A stretch of DNA of 64,000 nt, taken from assembly GCA_011800805.1 (NCBI GenBank), contig MPNW01000220.1, positions 99,452 to 163,451 of the forward strand, read 5' to 3'. The DNA comes from Hirudo medicinalis (lineage: Eukaryota > Annelida > Clitellata > Hirudinida > Hirudinidae). The notes beneath the pieces were generated by a model. That model saw only the letters and a list, made by a program, of their open reading frames with translations, had not been told where the DNA came from and made no database searches. Position numbers and translations under genes: made by a program. Shown in pieces: positions 37,801-50,054 of this stretch (position 1 is its first letter; every line of letters begins with the position of its first letter).

Positions 37801-40800
37801 ACAACAATAACAATAATATTAATAGTAACAACAACAACAATAATAATAATAATAATAATAATAAAAATAATAACACTAACAACAACAACAGTAATAACAA
37901 CAACAAAGAACAAATAATATAATAACAACAAATACAATTACATTCTCAAACACTTCATAAAAATCAACAGACTCGTGATTACAAAAGTTATTTATTAAAT
38001 ATTGTAGTTTTCAAAGTTGAAAATATTTTTTTTACTAGGATCAATGCAGGAGGCCGTTCATCCACTCACCTCGAAAAGAGAGACTTCCTCAGGAATATGA
38101 CGAGTGCGTTCTTGAGAGGGGGACTGATGCGCACGACGGGCAACATGGCCTCAACGAGCAGACGAGTGGTTGCAAGGGGGAGGAAGGAGAAGTAGTTGAA
38201 CATGTCTCTGAACTTGGTTGAATTGTCCACATAAGTGTGAGGAGAGTTCTTTAGGAGGGAGATTAGAAGGTCTGCAAAAGATCATTATCACATTGTTCAT
38301 CACCATTGTCGTCATCATTATTATTATCATCATCATTGTTTTCAATCATTAAGTCTATCAAGTTTGATTTAAGCAATCAGCTAGTACCAACCACTGAAGT
38401 GACAAGGCACTTGATCCCTGCTCTTTGTAATGATCCTGTTGATCAGCTGATTGACAATCTCCACGGCGACGTTGCTGTGCACTTTCGAGCCCTCCTCCAA
38501 AATGGTCGTGCCAAGTAGGTTCAAGTGGTGAGCAGGGGTGGGGGACTGAAAGCTTCCACTGCTCGAAGCAGGTTTTCCAAAGCAGCTTTTGTTAGCAGAG
38601 ACTTCCATGAGGGAAAAGGCAAAAGACACAAGTCCCTCCATGACTATGTCCCACTCAATCAACCTGTCAATAAGTTCCAAGATAAAACAGTCATATCGAA
38701 GATACGATGATTGAACTGGTAAAGTTAAGACAATAATCACAACAAACATGTATCAAGCATCTGTAAGCATGACAATATTATCATTAATAATACAATGTAT
38801 TTTATAATAATATAATTAATTTTTGATTATAATGATTTTTTTATTTTATGATTTAATAATATAAATAAATAATAATATAATTATTTTATGATTTTATAAT
38901 TAATTAATAATAATTATATAACATAATGTATTAATAATTAATATCATAAAAAGTATTATTTCTCAGTATTTCTGCTCTTAAAATGAATTGATTACATTTG
39001 TTTCACTGAAGCCATCATGTGACCAGTGACATCATAAGACGGGGCAGAGTTTTCTTGCATCCATTTTGATTCAGACTTTTTCCTTTGATCTTTGAAGCAA
39101 TAGGTGACTACATGCTTGAGGAGGTCCAACACCTGCATGGCGAATTGGCAAACGAATGCATTAGTGAGCAAATGAGTGAATGAAGGAACGAATTAATAAA
39201 GAAACAAATGAATGAATGACAATGCAAGTATAAATTATTGAAACTCACCTGGCTTTCAAATACCGAAATTTTTGAGATAGACAGAGCGAGAGAAATGACA
39301 AATGAGGATAGCATCTCTCTCTTGCCAGTGTGTTGATGTGCCTAAAACATCACATTGTAATGTTATTCAACGTGAGAATTATAATTCATTGCTCACTACA
39401 AACATTAAATTATTAAATCATATTAAATGATTAATATTTAATTTAAATATTAATATTACATAAAGTGACCTTCAAATACTTGATAAACTCCTTTCCAAGT
39501 TCTTGGTTCTGCTTGATAGAGAAGGTCACGTGGTAGATGACGGTGCTTTCTATTTGCTGGTTTCGAGATGGAGCCGTAGTTGCTGGAGGCTGAGATGAAG
39601 CGGTATTTTCTAACATGTCGATGCTGGAAAATAATCCATGACTTGTTGAATCAGTAGAAAGATTTCATGTCTTCGGAAAAACAATGCAGCATCATCAACA
39701 ATGAACATGTCAGCCAACATGTTACTCACTCCTCTATGATTGTTCTGGCATCCTCATTCCTCTCTGGTTCACCTTGACCTTCTCCATTGAAGTACCTAAT
39801 TATTCCATCCAGTAACAAGTTCTTGCAGCCCTGAGAAACAAAAGACCAATGCAGGTGAATCCACAATTAAGTGAAAATTCAGATAAAAACAACTTTTAAA
39901 TTTATGCTCATGACACTGTAACAGAATCCTTTACGGTCCATTTCAACAACCACAACTAGTAATAAATTGTTTTGCAACAATAATTATTACTATTGCAGAG
40001 ATATTAATTGTAATTAATTGTAATACCAACAATGTTACAATGTTATCAGTAGTAAGGACATTCTACTGCTGTAACTACTGCCAAATACAACAACAGCAAC
40101 CTTAGAAGATAGAATGAGGAGTTGATAAACGAGCGGAGGAATCTCCTGAACGTCGACGTCGTGCATGGCTTTGATGAATTTCAGGACGACCGGTTGGAGT
40201 TCGTCGACGGAAAGATGGATCTCCTTGCAGACCGAAGCGAGGTGAACGACGGAACTGCTGTTCCAACTGCCGAGAATAAAAGTCATCTTCCATTTCGGCA
40301 AACTCGACATTTCATGTCGTCAATGAAATGCAATCACAGGCTTGGAAAAATACTCGGGACAGACGTCGAGTTTACATTAATTATTATATTGTGCTTGATT
40401 AGTAAAAAGCAGTGATGCTTAAGGGTAAAAATTATAATATATAATATATAAAATTATAATATATAATATATTATATAATTATAATATAATATTATAATAT
40501 ATACAATATAATAATATATATAATTATATGCATAATTATAATAATACATATAATTATATAAGAAAATGTTAGAATCAAGCTACGACGCTAAACTCAAGAC
40601 ATGTGCTTATATCATCCTTAAGACAAATTTTATCATGGATAAAATTCCCCTCAGTACGAATGTCGGTCTCAGATGACGTCGTCATGTTAATTCAACAACA
40701 ACGTGAAGCCAACTTGATCAAACAGATGCTGTTGATGACCGAACTCTGAAACTCCTTCCCGCCGACCGACCCCGTTTCCGTGGGAACGGAATACTTGGTT

Positions 40801-42136
40801 CCGACAAGGTGCAAGAGCTTCGGAAGTAACTCCAGAAACCTGTCGCGCGTTCAGAAAGGGGATTAAAAATTCCAATCCAATCCAAAAGTCCAATTGGTAA
40901 ACATTATTAACATGTATCATTATTCCATTGCATATTCATTTATAAACATTGTTAACCTATAACTCTCAATCTTTGGATTCCTCAGATAGGCAATGATGGT
41001 GTTGCTCAATTTTACAAGGAACAAAGCTGGCAGGACATCCATCTAAACAGAATAGATTGTTATGTCAACAATCAACAAAATATAATCATCAAATATCAAT
41101 AGCATGTAATATTAATAACTCGATGGGTTGCATTCCTGCGTGTGGTAATGGCGAAGTCATAGTGCGTAATGCATCCTATTCAGGTGCAGAAGGTCCTTTA
41201 AAGCTTGGCTAATAAATCTGTTTGTTTGGATTGTTCCGCAATAAATGTTTTGATTTAATTTCACATGAGCGTTTCAAGACAAAAAATAAATCCTTATCAA
41301 GTTATCAAAAGATAAATGACATTTTTGAAGGTCAAGGTCACAATCACCATCTATCTATATATCAGCACAATAATCATGGTGCAAATAGGAATGACCGTGT
41401 CGCTACAATATCTCATCAGACTTAATTAAATCCTTGTCACTCGCATCACCATGGTTATACAAATGTAAACACTGGTCAAGTGATCTCACCTCGACAATAA
41501 GGAGCCTCACTAGCTCTGTAGCCACCTTGATACTCAAGTCATGATGGGCCAAGAACTCCACACAAGTCATAAATAAACAAGTCATTTTTGTGCCCAACAA
41601 CAATGAAGACTGAGACGAGGCAAATGTTTGAGATGGTGTCGTCTTTGGCTGTGATCTCAATCCTGGAAATGTTTTTATGATATTAAAATTTTAATCTCAG
41701 TTCCTTAAAACAAACATTCATAATACCACATTTAACCATCTTGATTAGCAAGCAAATGCATTTCAAGAATTATTCACTAATCAAAATTTGTTTATTACCT
41801 TTGATTAGAGCCATGAGAAGTTTTATAAAATTTTGGTCCCCGGTAGTCAAACTCCTTTCAACCATTTCAATCATCTAAAACATTAAAATGAAATTGTTTT
41901 AGATATTGAATTTGAATTAGATATTAAGAACATTAATTTGTAAAACATCAATTATTCAGGGCGTAATGGTGATCCAAACTGGTTTTTCAAATGGATAATG
42001 AAGATACTCTAAATAATTCATTTATGATTCGAAATCGCTTAGAAATTTCTACCTCATCTTTCGAAATATTTTCCAAAACACTTGCTAATCGTTCCAATTC
42101 GTCGTTTGCTGACAGCGCTAGTAGTTTTTTCTCCAT
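31873..42136 (-). CDS. FANCI: Fanconi anaemia group I protein (FANCI), 30 exons
   Basis: Partner of FANCD2 in the ID2 clamp that is monoubiquitinated at DNA crosslinks. Coding exons (minus): 42136-42053, 41874-41799, 41662-41490, 41042-40957, 40839-40714, 40266-40101, 39830-39730, 39623-39470, 39341-39249, 39132-39024, 38715-38392, 38271-38070, 37734-37626, 37396-37268, 37146-37078, 37016-36915, 36715-36560, 36426-36305, 35900-35700, 35631-35440, 35222-35014, 34879-34800, 34697-34532, 34325-34198, 34075-33671, 33393-33265, 33058-32981, 32870-32775, 32454-32167, 31974-31873. Phases agree throughout and give 1484 aa (human 1328). Diagnostic stretches: DVQEIPPLVYQLLILSSK, VSGFLLLLKNFKVL, DIHLCLGDINQ, LMLHFKVSTSRDFRI. 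FLRKSLF (K560, codon 38086-38084) matches the human K523 ubiquitination site, and three SQ motifs follow it. The last exon adds a basic tail (ARKRAKL). Without that splice the frame stops at 32143. Donors of exons 5 and 10 were picked by phase and similarity. Confidence 0.93.
32565..32622. repeat. (ACC)n(ATC)n microsatellite
   Basis: Trinucleotide run in FANCI intron 28. Confidence 0.85.
37175..37258. repeat. (GAT)n microsatellite
   Basis: GAT/GGT run in FANCI intron 14. The Asp-rich and Met-rich frames here are repeat translations. Confidence 0.9.
37785..37930. repeat. (AAC)n/(AAT)n microsatellite
   Basis: Asn-coding trinucleotide run in FANCI intron 12, not a gene. Confidence 0.9.
40434..40562. 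repeat. AT-only palindromic block
   Basis: About 130 bases, nearly all A/T, made of repeated ataatatataaaattat-type units that pair with each other. Lies in FANCI intron 5. It could form cruciforms and is liable to copy-number error. Confidence 0.8.
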
Positions 42137-43837
42137 GTCTTACTTGGCGGAATGGTTCGAGATGCCCAGTCTGACAAAAATACGATAGGCTAAGAATTGA
42201 AACTTTCCCGGTGACCAGCTTTTGTGTAAAAGATCACCAAATGCTAATATAAACAACTGAGAACTAAATCCCGCTTCGATTACCCCTCGAAATCGAAACC
42301 AGCTTAATAAATACAGCGCGCCAACTGATATTCAAAAAGTGGACTTATACTAAACAATCTATAAAAAACATTTTTTGCTAATGCAGTTTAAGGTTGTAAA
42401 CTTACGTTTACTTATATAATTAAATTGAATTAAATTTTTTTAAACTAATTTTTATGTTAACAATATGCCGTCGATAATTAGTCAATTATTTCAAACAATA
42501 TTTTATTTGAAAAACAATCAAACTATGCGCTTAAAGAGATAAAATTTCATAAAACGGTTAGCAGGTGATTTGACTAAAATATTTATTTCATACGATTCTT
42601 AATATCACCAGCTATTGCACACAAGAAGTTAATATTCTGATAAGCTTTTTGGGAACCTCAAATAAAAAAAAATGGAATTACTTACGTCTTTGTTACTAAA
42701 TTTTGTTCTTTAGGATTTGAACTCCTAACTGAGCAATACCAAAGCGAAAGCCTTGACTACTCTGCTACCGACGCCCACAAATTACATCTTTATTATTAAA
42801 TTTATGATTCATAACATAATATGTACTATAATATAATGAAGATTTGGAGGCTCGATGAAAGGATCGTCCTTTCAGCTTTTTCCAAGGCGTACTTCATCCG
42901 GTGGAGCTTCTGTTCGAACCCTCCGAAACAAAATTTATTATTTTTTTGTCGGTCTCAAAGTCGTGGTTAAGTGGTTAAGGAGATGCTAAAGAAATCAGAG
43001 GGAACGAGGCTCTTCCCAAACTCCAAACCCTTCCTGATGACACGAACTAATTTTTGCTTATCACCAAATCACCATGTCAGGGAGACAACAACTACTTGAC
43101 ACTTGACCGTTGTTCCAATAATACCACCCATCTCTCCAGTAACACCCCCCCCCCCCGAGGTTATTAAGAACTTTGAAACCATGATAAAACTTGCATTATT
43201 AATATACTTAAAGCAGATTAAAAAAAAACCCATTTAGTATCTGCCAAAAATTCGAGACAAGACCGTTCAGCTTGATAACTTCATTCATTGACAAACTATA
43301 AATCACCTAGTAGCTGACTAAAACAAGAATTTAAAAAAATAATAAAATGCACAAAAATTTCAAAGATGGCTAGTTATGGACGCCGAGCCGTCATCATAAT
43401 TCCTCGAATCAACCTTGGAACCAGTTTAGAGCGACCTCAACCGCTCCTCAGCAGATATATCAGTAACAAATTTCGAGAAATTATAATTTCTTGAATTGTT
43501 ACTGAATGTTAGGCCCGTTAAACTTCAAAGCAGAATATGCTCCCAGAGAAATCAAGGAAATTGGTTGGAGTCATTTGTCACCAATGATGGAAGCCAATAT
43601 CGCATATCATCTTAGAAAATTGTGATGTTGTAAATTAATTAATTTAGTTTAATTGTTATAACTGAGATATTAAAACCAATCAATATTTAGCGTATCTCTG
43701 CTTATTAATTATATTTTCAAATTCCAGCGCAAAACCTTGTCCAGAGGCAGTATGAATAAAAATCTGTCAAATCTAACGAAAAATTCAATGTCTTTTGGAG
43801 GTTTTGCTATTTAACGTTTACAATTAGTCGATCTTTT
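42137..43837. other. Upstream region of FANCI, with tRNA-like remnants
   Basis: Should include the FANCI promoter. Minus-strand 42790-42700 reads as tRNA-like, with an A-box-like tagcagagtagtcaagg and a B box gagttcaaatcct. Plus-strand 42961-42985 carries gtggttaagtggttaagg, an A-box-like sequence, and 42908-42925 a B-box-like gttcgaaccctcc. None forms a full cloverleaf, so these are scored as SINE remnants. A run of about 12 C lies at 43145-43156. Confidence 0.4.
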
Positions 43838-43957
43838 AATTGCCTTATGTATCTGGGTAGGATGTGAAGGCACCTTTTAATCATTCTACCATTTATATAG
43901 CGCTCCTACCCGATGGAGCTCCAGGCGGTGCAGGCTGGATTGCGAACACGCCAAATA
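43838..43957 (-). mobile_element. tRNA-derived SINE, 3' part
   Basis: On the minus strand a B box (gtgttcgcaatccagcctgc) is followed by acc and then a tail with agcgctatataaatggta, the same order and wording as the copy at 22362-22535. The A-box half is missing or too worn to see. Confidence 0.6.
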
Positions 43958-44665
43958 TTGAGTAAATGTTTATTTTTAACAATTACCAATCTGAACTGAA
44001 ATCGAATTCAAATGCATATTTAATATTTGCTAATTACTGAGTTCGATTGAGCCAATTTCGCCTCGCAAGATTTTAGCTGCTGCTTGCTTTCCAAACAAAT
44101 GATGAAATGGTAAAGATTCATTTCTATCAGGTTTTTTCTTTTGCTAACATAATATCACAATAGCTATCAAAGAAATATTTCTGATTAATAGAGTAAAAAC
44201 AGCATCATTAGAATTATTCATATTGCAGTGTGATAACATTCTTTTGATGTTCTTAGGCAACTACCGAATGCGTTCTTTTACTTGACGTCACAATAACATT
44301 TTGGCTTGTCATTAAAAATAATGTTTGCTTTTTCTGGATTAAAAGCACATCAAAAATAGATCTGACCTTCATGACATTTAAACGACATTTTGCATAATCT
44401 ACATTAAATTATAACTTGCATGCAATGCATTCTATTCACACCTGCCAAGTTGGCAGTTCCAATCTAAAATTCGAATTCCCTAATAGTAAAGCTATTTTTA
44501 GATAACCACGGCCACATCCGTTAATTTGCATACACATGCAACCGATGAATATTCATTAACTTATCAGGAGGTCACATGAATAACTGATGGAATGAACACT
44601 CCACTGAATTAAGTGAACTTGGAACATGGAGAATCATAGGCTTTGAAGAGGTAAACCTGTGAGTA
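43958..44665. other. Non-coding
   Basis: AT-rich unique-looking sequence. No gene or repeat is recognised. Confidence 0.4.
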
Positions 44666-44667
44666 CC

Positions 44668-44815
44668 TGGAGTCACGAGAAGGACCAACTCGCGGGAATC
44701 GCATTTCGTCAGTTCACGGTTCTCCAGAGTTAGGGTTTATGTTAAAGTAAGGGTAGGGATACCGACGGCTACCAAAAGTTGCCGCCAGTGAGTTGGTCTT
44801 TGACCGTCACTTGGT
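44668..44815. mobile_element. MITE with telomere-like core, copy A
   Basis: Terminal inverted repeats: left agtcacgagaaggaccaact, right agttggtctttgaccgtcac followed by tt. The core contains agttagggtttatgttaaag and taagggtaggga, i.e. TTAGGG-like words. Its reverse complement matches the copy at 52972-53154 in both the TIR and the core. It has no coding capacity, so it must rely on a transposase in trans. Confidence 0.65.
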
Positions 44816-45123
44816 TAACGCTTAACATTCAATGGTAAGCGTGCAAAACTAGAGAGGTGATGTATTATGCGAATGTCACTCCAATCTAAACAGGTCCAGC
44901 TTATATCGGTTCTCACCGGTCGTTCAACTGTGCCAAGTCGTTTATCATAGACTCATTATAAACTTCTCAGCTGCTAAGTGAATGAGCCTTTACAAAATGC
45001 AAGAGAGAGTTGATTTATATTCCTGAGAAATTAATTTATTCAAACTTTCAGAACTTTGTGACCTGAATTTATGAAATTTTATGATAACAGAGAGTACATA
45101 GTATGTATAGACGTTCTAAGGTT

Positions 45124-45213
45124 CAGTGCCGGATTTAGGCATAGCTTTTTTCCTGCTTATCGGGGGGAAGGCAGCAAGACTGGCGCAGAGGCTTGAGGGT
45201 AAATCCGGCGCTG
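45124..45213. mobile_element. 90-bp hAT-type MITE with 8-bp target-site duplication
   Basis: Starts cagtgccggattta and ends taaatccggcgctg, inverted repeats beginning with the CAGNG typical of hAT elements. The flanking 8-mers are ctaaggtt (45116-45123) and ctcaggtt (45214-45221), 7 of 8 identical, as expected for a hAT target-site duplication. It has no coding capacity. Confidence 0.75.
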
Positions 45214-45221
45214 CTCAGGTT

Positions 45222-47680
45222 TCTGATGAGCTTGATTAGAGTTTTGGAGTTCTAAATTCCAATTGCAGTTTGTAAATCGACCAGTTAGAACTTGATTGAA
45301 AGCCAATGCCAAGTGCATTGCCATGCTGCGAGTAATTAAGCACGATCGTGTTTTTTTAAAGATCTCCAACCATCGAACCAATATAAGGATTAAGAATGTT
45401 ACAGAAACACAAATAAACAATGCGATATTTGGGATGAGCTTTACGTAATGCATACTAGTGATTACTCTTGAGTGAACATGCTTCACTCAATCCATTCATG
45501 TAACCTTAGCAAACAGTTCTGCCCCGTCGTCAAACCGTTAGCCAAAGCAAGTTACGTCACAAAGATCACGAAAAGTATATTTGACTCTACTTAGAATAAT
45601 CTGCAGTCGTTTGTTCTTTTATTTGATAATAATATTACACCCAGATCATCGCGAACCGAGGCTGTCATGCTTTGCGAAATTTGTAGCATATAAAGTTGTT
45701 ACAGATCGTATACGTATCTGAAGAGATAGATTCAAGATCAGAGGTAAAAAAAACGTTTATTTAATTCTGTTAACCATTCTCTAGATGATTTCAAGAGCTT
45801 CGCGATAAAAGCTGTGCACACTTCTGTAGACAGGAAAACTATTTATTGCAAAATGTTCTAAACACTCGAATCGAGTTTGTAGTAGTATCGTTGTGAATTG
45901 GTACACAACTAGCGGGTGCCGAACATTCGATCTCGTACTCATGCAAACCAAAACTAGGCCTAGCTTAAGAAAATTAAAGCACTTGGCTCTTTTGAATCAA
46001 GACTCACTGACTATCTGTTTAGACTTGCAAGACAACAACAGTCCATGTTGCCGTCAAATATATATGTCCGCCGTACTTCAAATTAACACTTTACTGGGGA
46101 CAAATCTTGGCCGATAACACTTGAGTTTGTCTCGCCCACCAATCGATGACTAGAAGTTTGGAAGCACATGAGATTATAGTCATGTATATGACACTGGCAA
46201 CAATCAACAGAAGTGCATGGTGCGCACTATTAAGTATTACTCTATAACACCTCAGTGTCATTGTACGACCAATATAAGAGACAATCCAAAAATGTCGAAC
46301 TTGTTTAGGTAGCAGTAGATCGAGCCGCTGTGAACAGGATTAACGAGTGTCAATGTTTCTGGCTGTTAAAGTTTAACGGTTCCTCTATTTCTGATCTGAC
46401 TAGTTCTCGGCATATAAGAGAGGAAAGTGAGTTTTTGCAAATATTGGTCTATTTTTACACCGGACTCGACCCGGTGCCATTTTCACCTCAAGTTTCAATA
46501 GTTAATTACGAACACGTCGTAAGCAACATCGGCGAGACTTCAACTGGTGTTCGCCTCACCACTGAGATTCGCGAAAAGGCCTTTTATAATTTGATTTATG
46601 GCTAGCCGGTTGAGAAAATACACATAAAAGATTTATTTTAAACCTCGTAAAATACAAGTTGCTTAGTCAAACCCATGGAAAATACCAGTACAACAATGAG
46701 ATGACAGCGTCGATCGTTGATTCCAAGAAAACCATTTCAAGATGGTCACTTAAACAATGATTGTCCCTTTGTCAGATTTGCAACACGAGACACATTTAAT
46801 AAATTTACGTTATTGCTCGCAATATTAGGGCAATAGCTCGGATCACGCATGTTTAAATCAAACATTAGACTAAAGGAACTAAAGTTGATAGCTGGGTTGT
46901 TACCATGAAATAACCCCTTAAGAAAATCTAGAAATACAGCTTCTCTATTTGTACAAATAATATATTACTATTGGTTCATTTAATGGAAGGATAAAGACTC
47001 CTAGACCCTTTAAATGATTAGATGTCACAGGATGACATTAATTCACAAAAAATAGACATCATGGTAATCATTTATCTTGACAACATTCATGCTGAAGGGA
47101 CCTCTCATGCTGTTATTACTAATGGATTTTAGGGCTTGCATTCTGCATAAAATTTAAAAAATAAAATTTCTGTAGAAATTTAGTAAAGTATTTGCAAAAG
47201 ATTGTTTCTTGTCAAATGATAATATTATCAACTAATAATTTACATTGAACAATTGGTTGCTTCAATGCTTCAGTAGGAACAGTGGTTTAAATAAATGCTA
47301 GTTGGAATTAAATATTATATCTCAGTCCAATATTAATTTGGTATTGAACAAAGTATTTATTTTATCTTTATTGGAACGACTGATTGTAAACATGCTGTGC
47401 GTTCTGCTGTGACAGGTCTGATGCAATAAATATTGCTAAATATTAACTATTTAATGGCTGCTTAAGGTTGTGATTCATTTTAATTCAGCAACAATAAATT
47501 ATTTTTATGTAGTTGAACAAAACGGAGCATTAGTGACAACATTGCCGTTCAAACAATCATGTACACAAAGCATTGAAATGAAAAACTAAAAGCAATTAGA
47601 GTAATGAAAAAGTAATTAGTAGAAAAAAGTTATGATAACTTAAAGCTAATTAGCCCTTTTCTCCTAATGAACAGCCTAAA
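45222..47680. other. Non-coding region upstream of the Kir gene
   Basis: Should contain the Kir promoter and any 5' untranslated exons. A 91-codon open frame at 46330-46605 resembles nothing I recognise and lacks supporting features. Otherwise plain AT-rich sequence. Confidence 0.4.
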
Positions 47681-50054
47681 ATGGGAGACCAATACCATCG
47701 TGATAATGCAGAGCCTGCTGAACACATACCACTGCTGAACATTTCTTCTCCCAATTCTAATCAGACTTCAAATGACACCAATAACAACGATTCAGTCATC
47801 ATTACAATACTACCTGACGAGTCAGAAAATGAGAAAAACATCTCAGGCGTAAATAGCGACCATGGTTATAAGAGAGATAGTAATATCCGAGCCCCGCCAG
47901 ATATATATATCATGAGACCCAGCACTCCCAGCGAATCTACAGCTAATCGTCTTGAAACTTTGACGGATCAGACTTCTGGCGATCGCATAAGGCCAGCGAG
48001 AAAACATTCCAACAGATTTCTCGTGAACGCAACACATCTTAGCGGAGACCAATTACAATCACCGAAATCTGCCATCCTTTCCGGAAAGGTTGGAGACGAC
48101 GACGTGTTTACATCAAGTCCGCCAAACAGTTCTCTACTCCAAGTTCCAAAAGTAAATATCTTCGAACACGAATTGCCAAAATATCCCAACATCTCAACCG
48201 ATTCTCAGGTTGGTGACACCAAAATTACTCAATATCTTATTCAACTAATTTTGAGAAATTATTGGAGTGGTTATTAAGGGCAATGATAGTCGGATAAAAG
48301 GTGATAGTGGATAATTTAAGGTCACATTTAACTGCTTTTATTAAAATTGCTTTAAATATTTTTTCAATCAGGGAACAAACTCACAGAGCGTTGCTCGAAT
48401 TTCCATTCGTTCAGTTGGTCAGAACGAAGCTGGAAAAATAGCTGAACAAGGGCGGCGCTTTGCTAACCGACAAACCGAACGACTAGTTTCGAAGGACGGG
48501 ACTTGTAACATACTTTCTAAAAACGTACCCCGTGGGCACAATAGTTGGTCGAGAGACATTTTCACTACTTTATTAGATCTTCGATGGAGATATATCATAC
48601 TGGTTTTCGCTGCTGTCCTTGTTGGCAGTTGGTTCTTTTTTGCAATTTTGTGGTGGGCGATATCTGTTTTGCACGGAGATCATCTGGCATTCAATAACGT
48701 GATTGAAGAGAATAAGCTACCAGACAACACATTGGATGTCGATGGTTTATCCATTTCAAACGACACATCTGGAATGTCGCAAAATAGAAGCAAGCCATTT
48801 AATTACACATCGAATGGCATGTTTGAAATCAAAGAGCTCATGGATTCTGGCTTGCCATGTGTGTATGGTGTTCACAATTTCATAACAGCTCTTCTCTTCT
48901 CTATAGAAACTCAGCAGACAATTGGCTATGGGACTCGTTACATCACTTCTAATTGCATATATGGCATAGTGCTGCTGGTGGCTCAGTCATGCACTGGCAT
49001 GGTTTTACTAGCTCTGACAACTGGCATTATACATTCTAAAGTGTGCAAGCCAAAAAGTCGAGCCCACACCATGATGTTCAGTAGGTTTGCAGTCATATGT
49101 TTAAGAGATGATGAATACTGCCTGCTTTTCAGAGTTGGAGACATGCGAAGGTGAGTAACTTTTTCAGGATACAAGTGCCACACTCATTTCAGGTGACAAT
49201 GCTTTATTGCAAAGCATCTATCACGACATTCTGTCTTAATGGCTTGATTATGTTGTCAACCTGAAAATAAATTTAAATTCTTAGAATTTTTCTAAGCATT
49301 TTAAAAGTTTTTCAAGTGCAAAATTATTAAAGGCAATTTCTTTATCAGGTCATATCTCATTGGAACTTCAATAAGAGCCATAGTAATGAAAGCCAAGCAT
49401 GGAGATGAAAAGTTGAATCCCCTCTCTCAACACACCTTGGAATTGGAGAATGACCTGAAGGACACGTCACCACTTCTCATTTGGCCGGTGACCATGGTTC
49501 ATCGAATCAATGAAAGTAGTCCTCTGTGGCACATGTCCCCAGAAGACCTCATCTTGGCCAAGTTTGAAATCATTGTTGTGCTAGAAGGTACTATAGAACA
49601 TACTGGCATGACTGCCCAGTTTAGAACAAGTTACTTGCCTTCAGAGATTCTCTGGGGAAATCATTTGGCCCCTCTGCTCACATATCAGAAGCAAAATGGA
49701 AAATATGAAATTGACTTTACACTTTTTCACAACGTCACTCCTACCAACATGCCTGAGTGTAGTGCCAAGGTTTATGCGGGAGTGAAAAATTCTGAAAACA
49801 GAGTAGTTGGGAGTAATCCGACTGGCTTTGCAACTGGCGGCTTCAAGCGTGTTTTGTCACGTAATGCTCGCAAGAAAATGAAACCGAAGGATGCAAGGGA
49901 TGACCAACTAAATTCTCCTGAAATTAATGGAAGTAAATCTCTCCAATGGAGACTCCCAGGTAACCAAAATTTGTCCTTAAACAGGCTCTCTGTGAATGCA
50001 GCCAGAAACTTCTTCAAATCAAGAAAGGAAAGACCGAAATCTGCAAGAAGCTAA
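47681..50054 (+). CDS. Inward-rectifier potassium channel (Kir family), 3 exons
   Basis: Plasma-membrane K+ channel subunit, expected to tetramerise. Coding exons: 47681-48208, 48372-49150, 49349-50054. Splice sites are GT-AG, phases agree, and the product is 670 aa. Residues 1 to about 240 are a long Ser/Asn-rich cytoplasmic N-terminus, much longer than in most Kir channels. The pre-M1 slide helix and M1 follow (LDLRWRYIILVFAAVLVGSW). The extracellular turret is long, with N-D-T, N-R-S and N-Y-T glycosylation sequons. The pore reads FSIETQQTIGYGTRY, with GYG at about 361-363. M2 is IYGIVLLVAQSCTGMVLLAL, followed by the PIP2-binding KPKSR. The C-terminal Kir immunoglobulin-like domain has PVTMVHRINESSPLWHMSP, LEGTIEHTGMTAQFRTSY and KYEIDFTLFHN. 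The usual M2 acidic rectification residue is Leu (about 389). The tail is basic (KKMKPKDAR, KSRKERPKS). The subfamily is not assigned. Confidence 0.95.

Noticed and set aside
42695..42790. Possible minus-strand tRNA (Ser/Leu-like)
   Set aside because: A and B boxes are present, but the stems do not close into a cloverleaf. More likely a SINE remnant.
46330..46605. 91-codon plus-strand frame between FANCI and Kir
   Set aside because: No recognisable family, no splice or promoter context, and a length compatible with chance.
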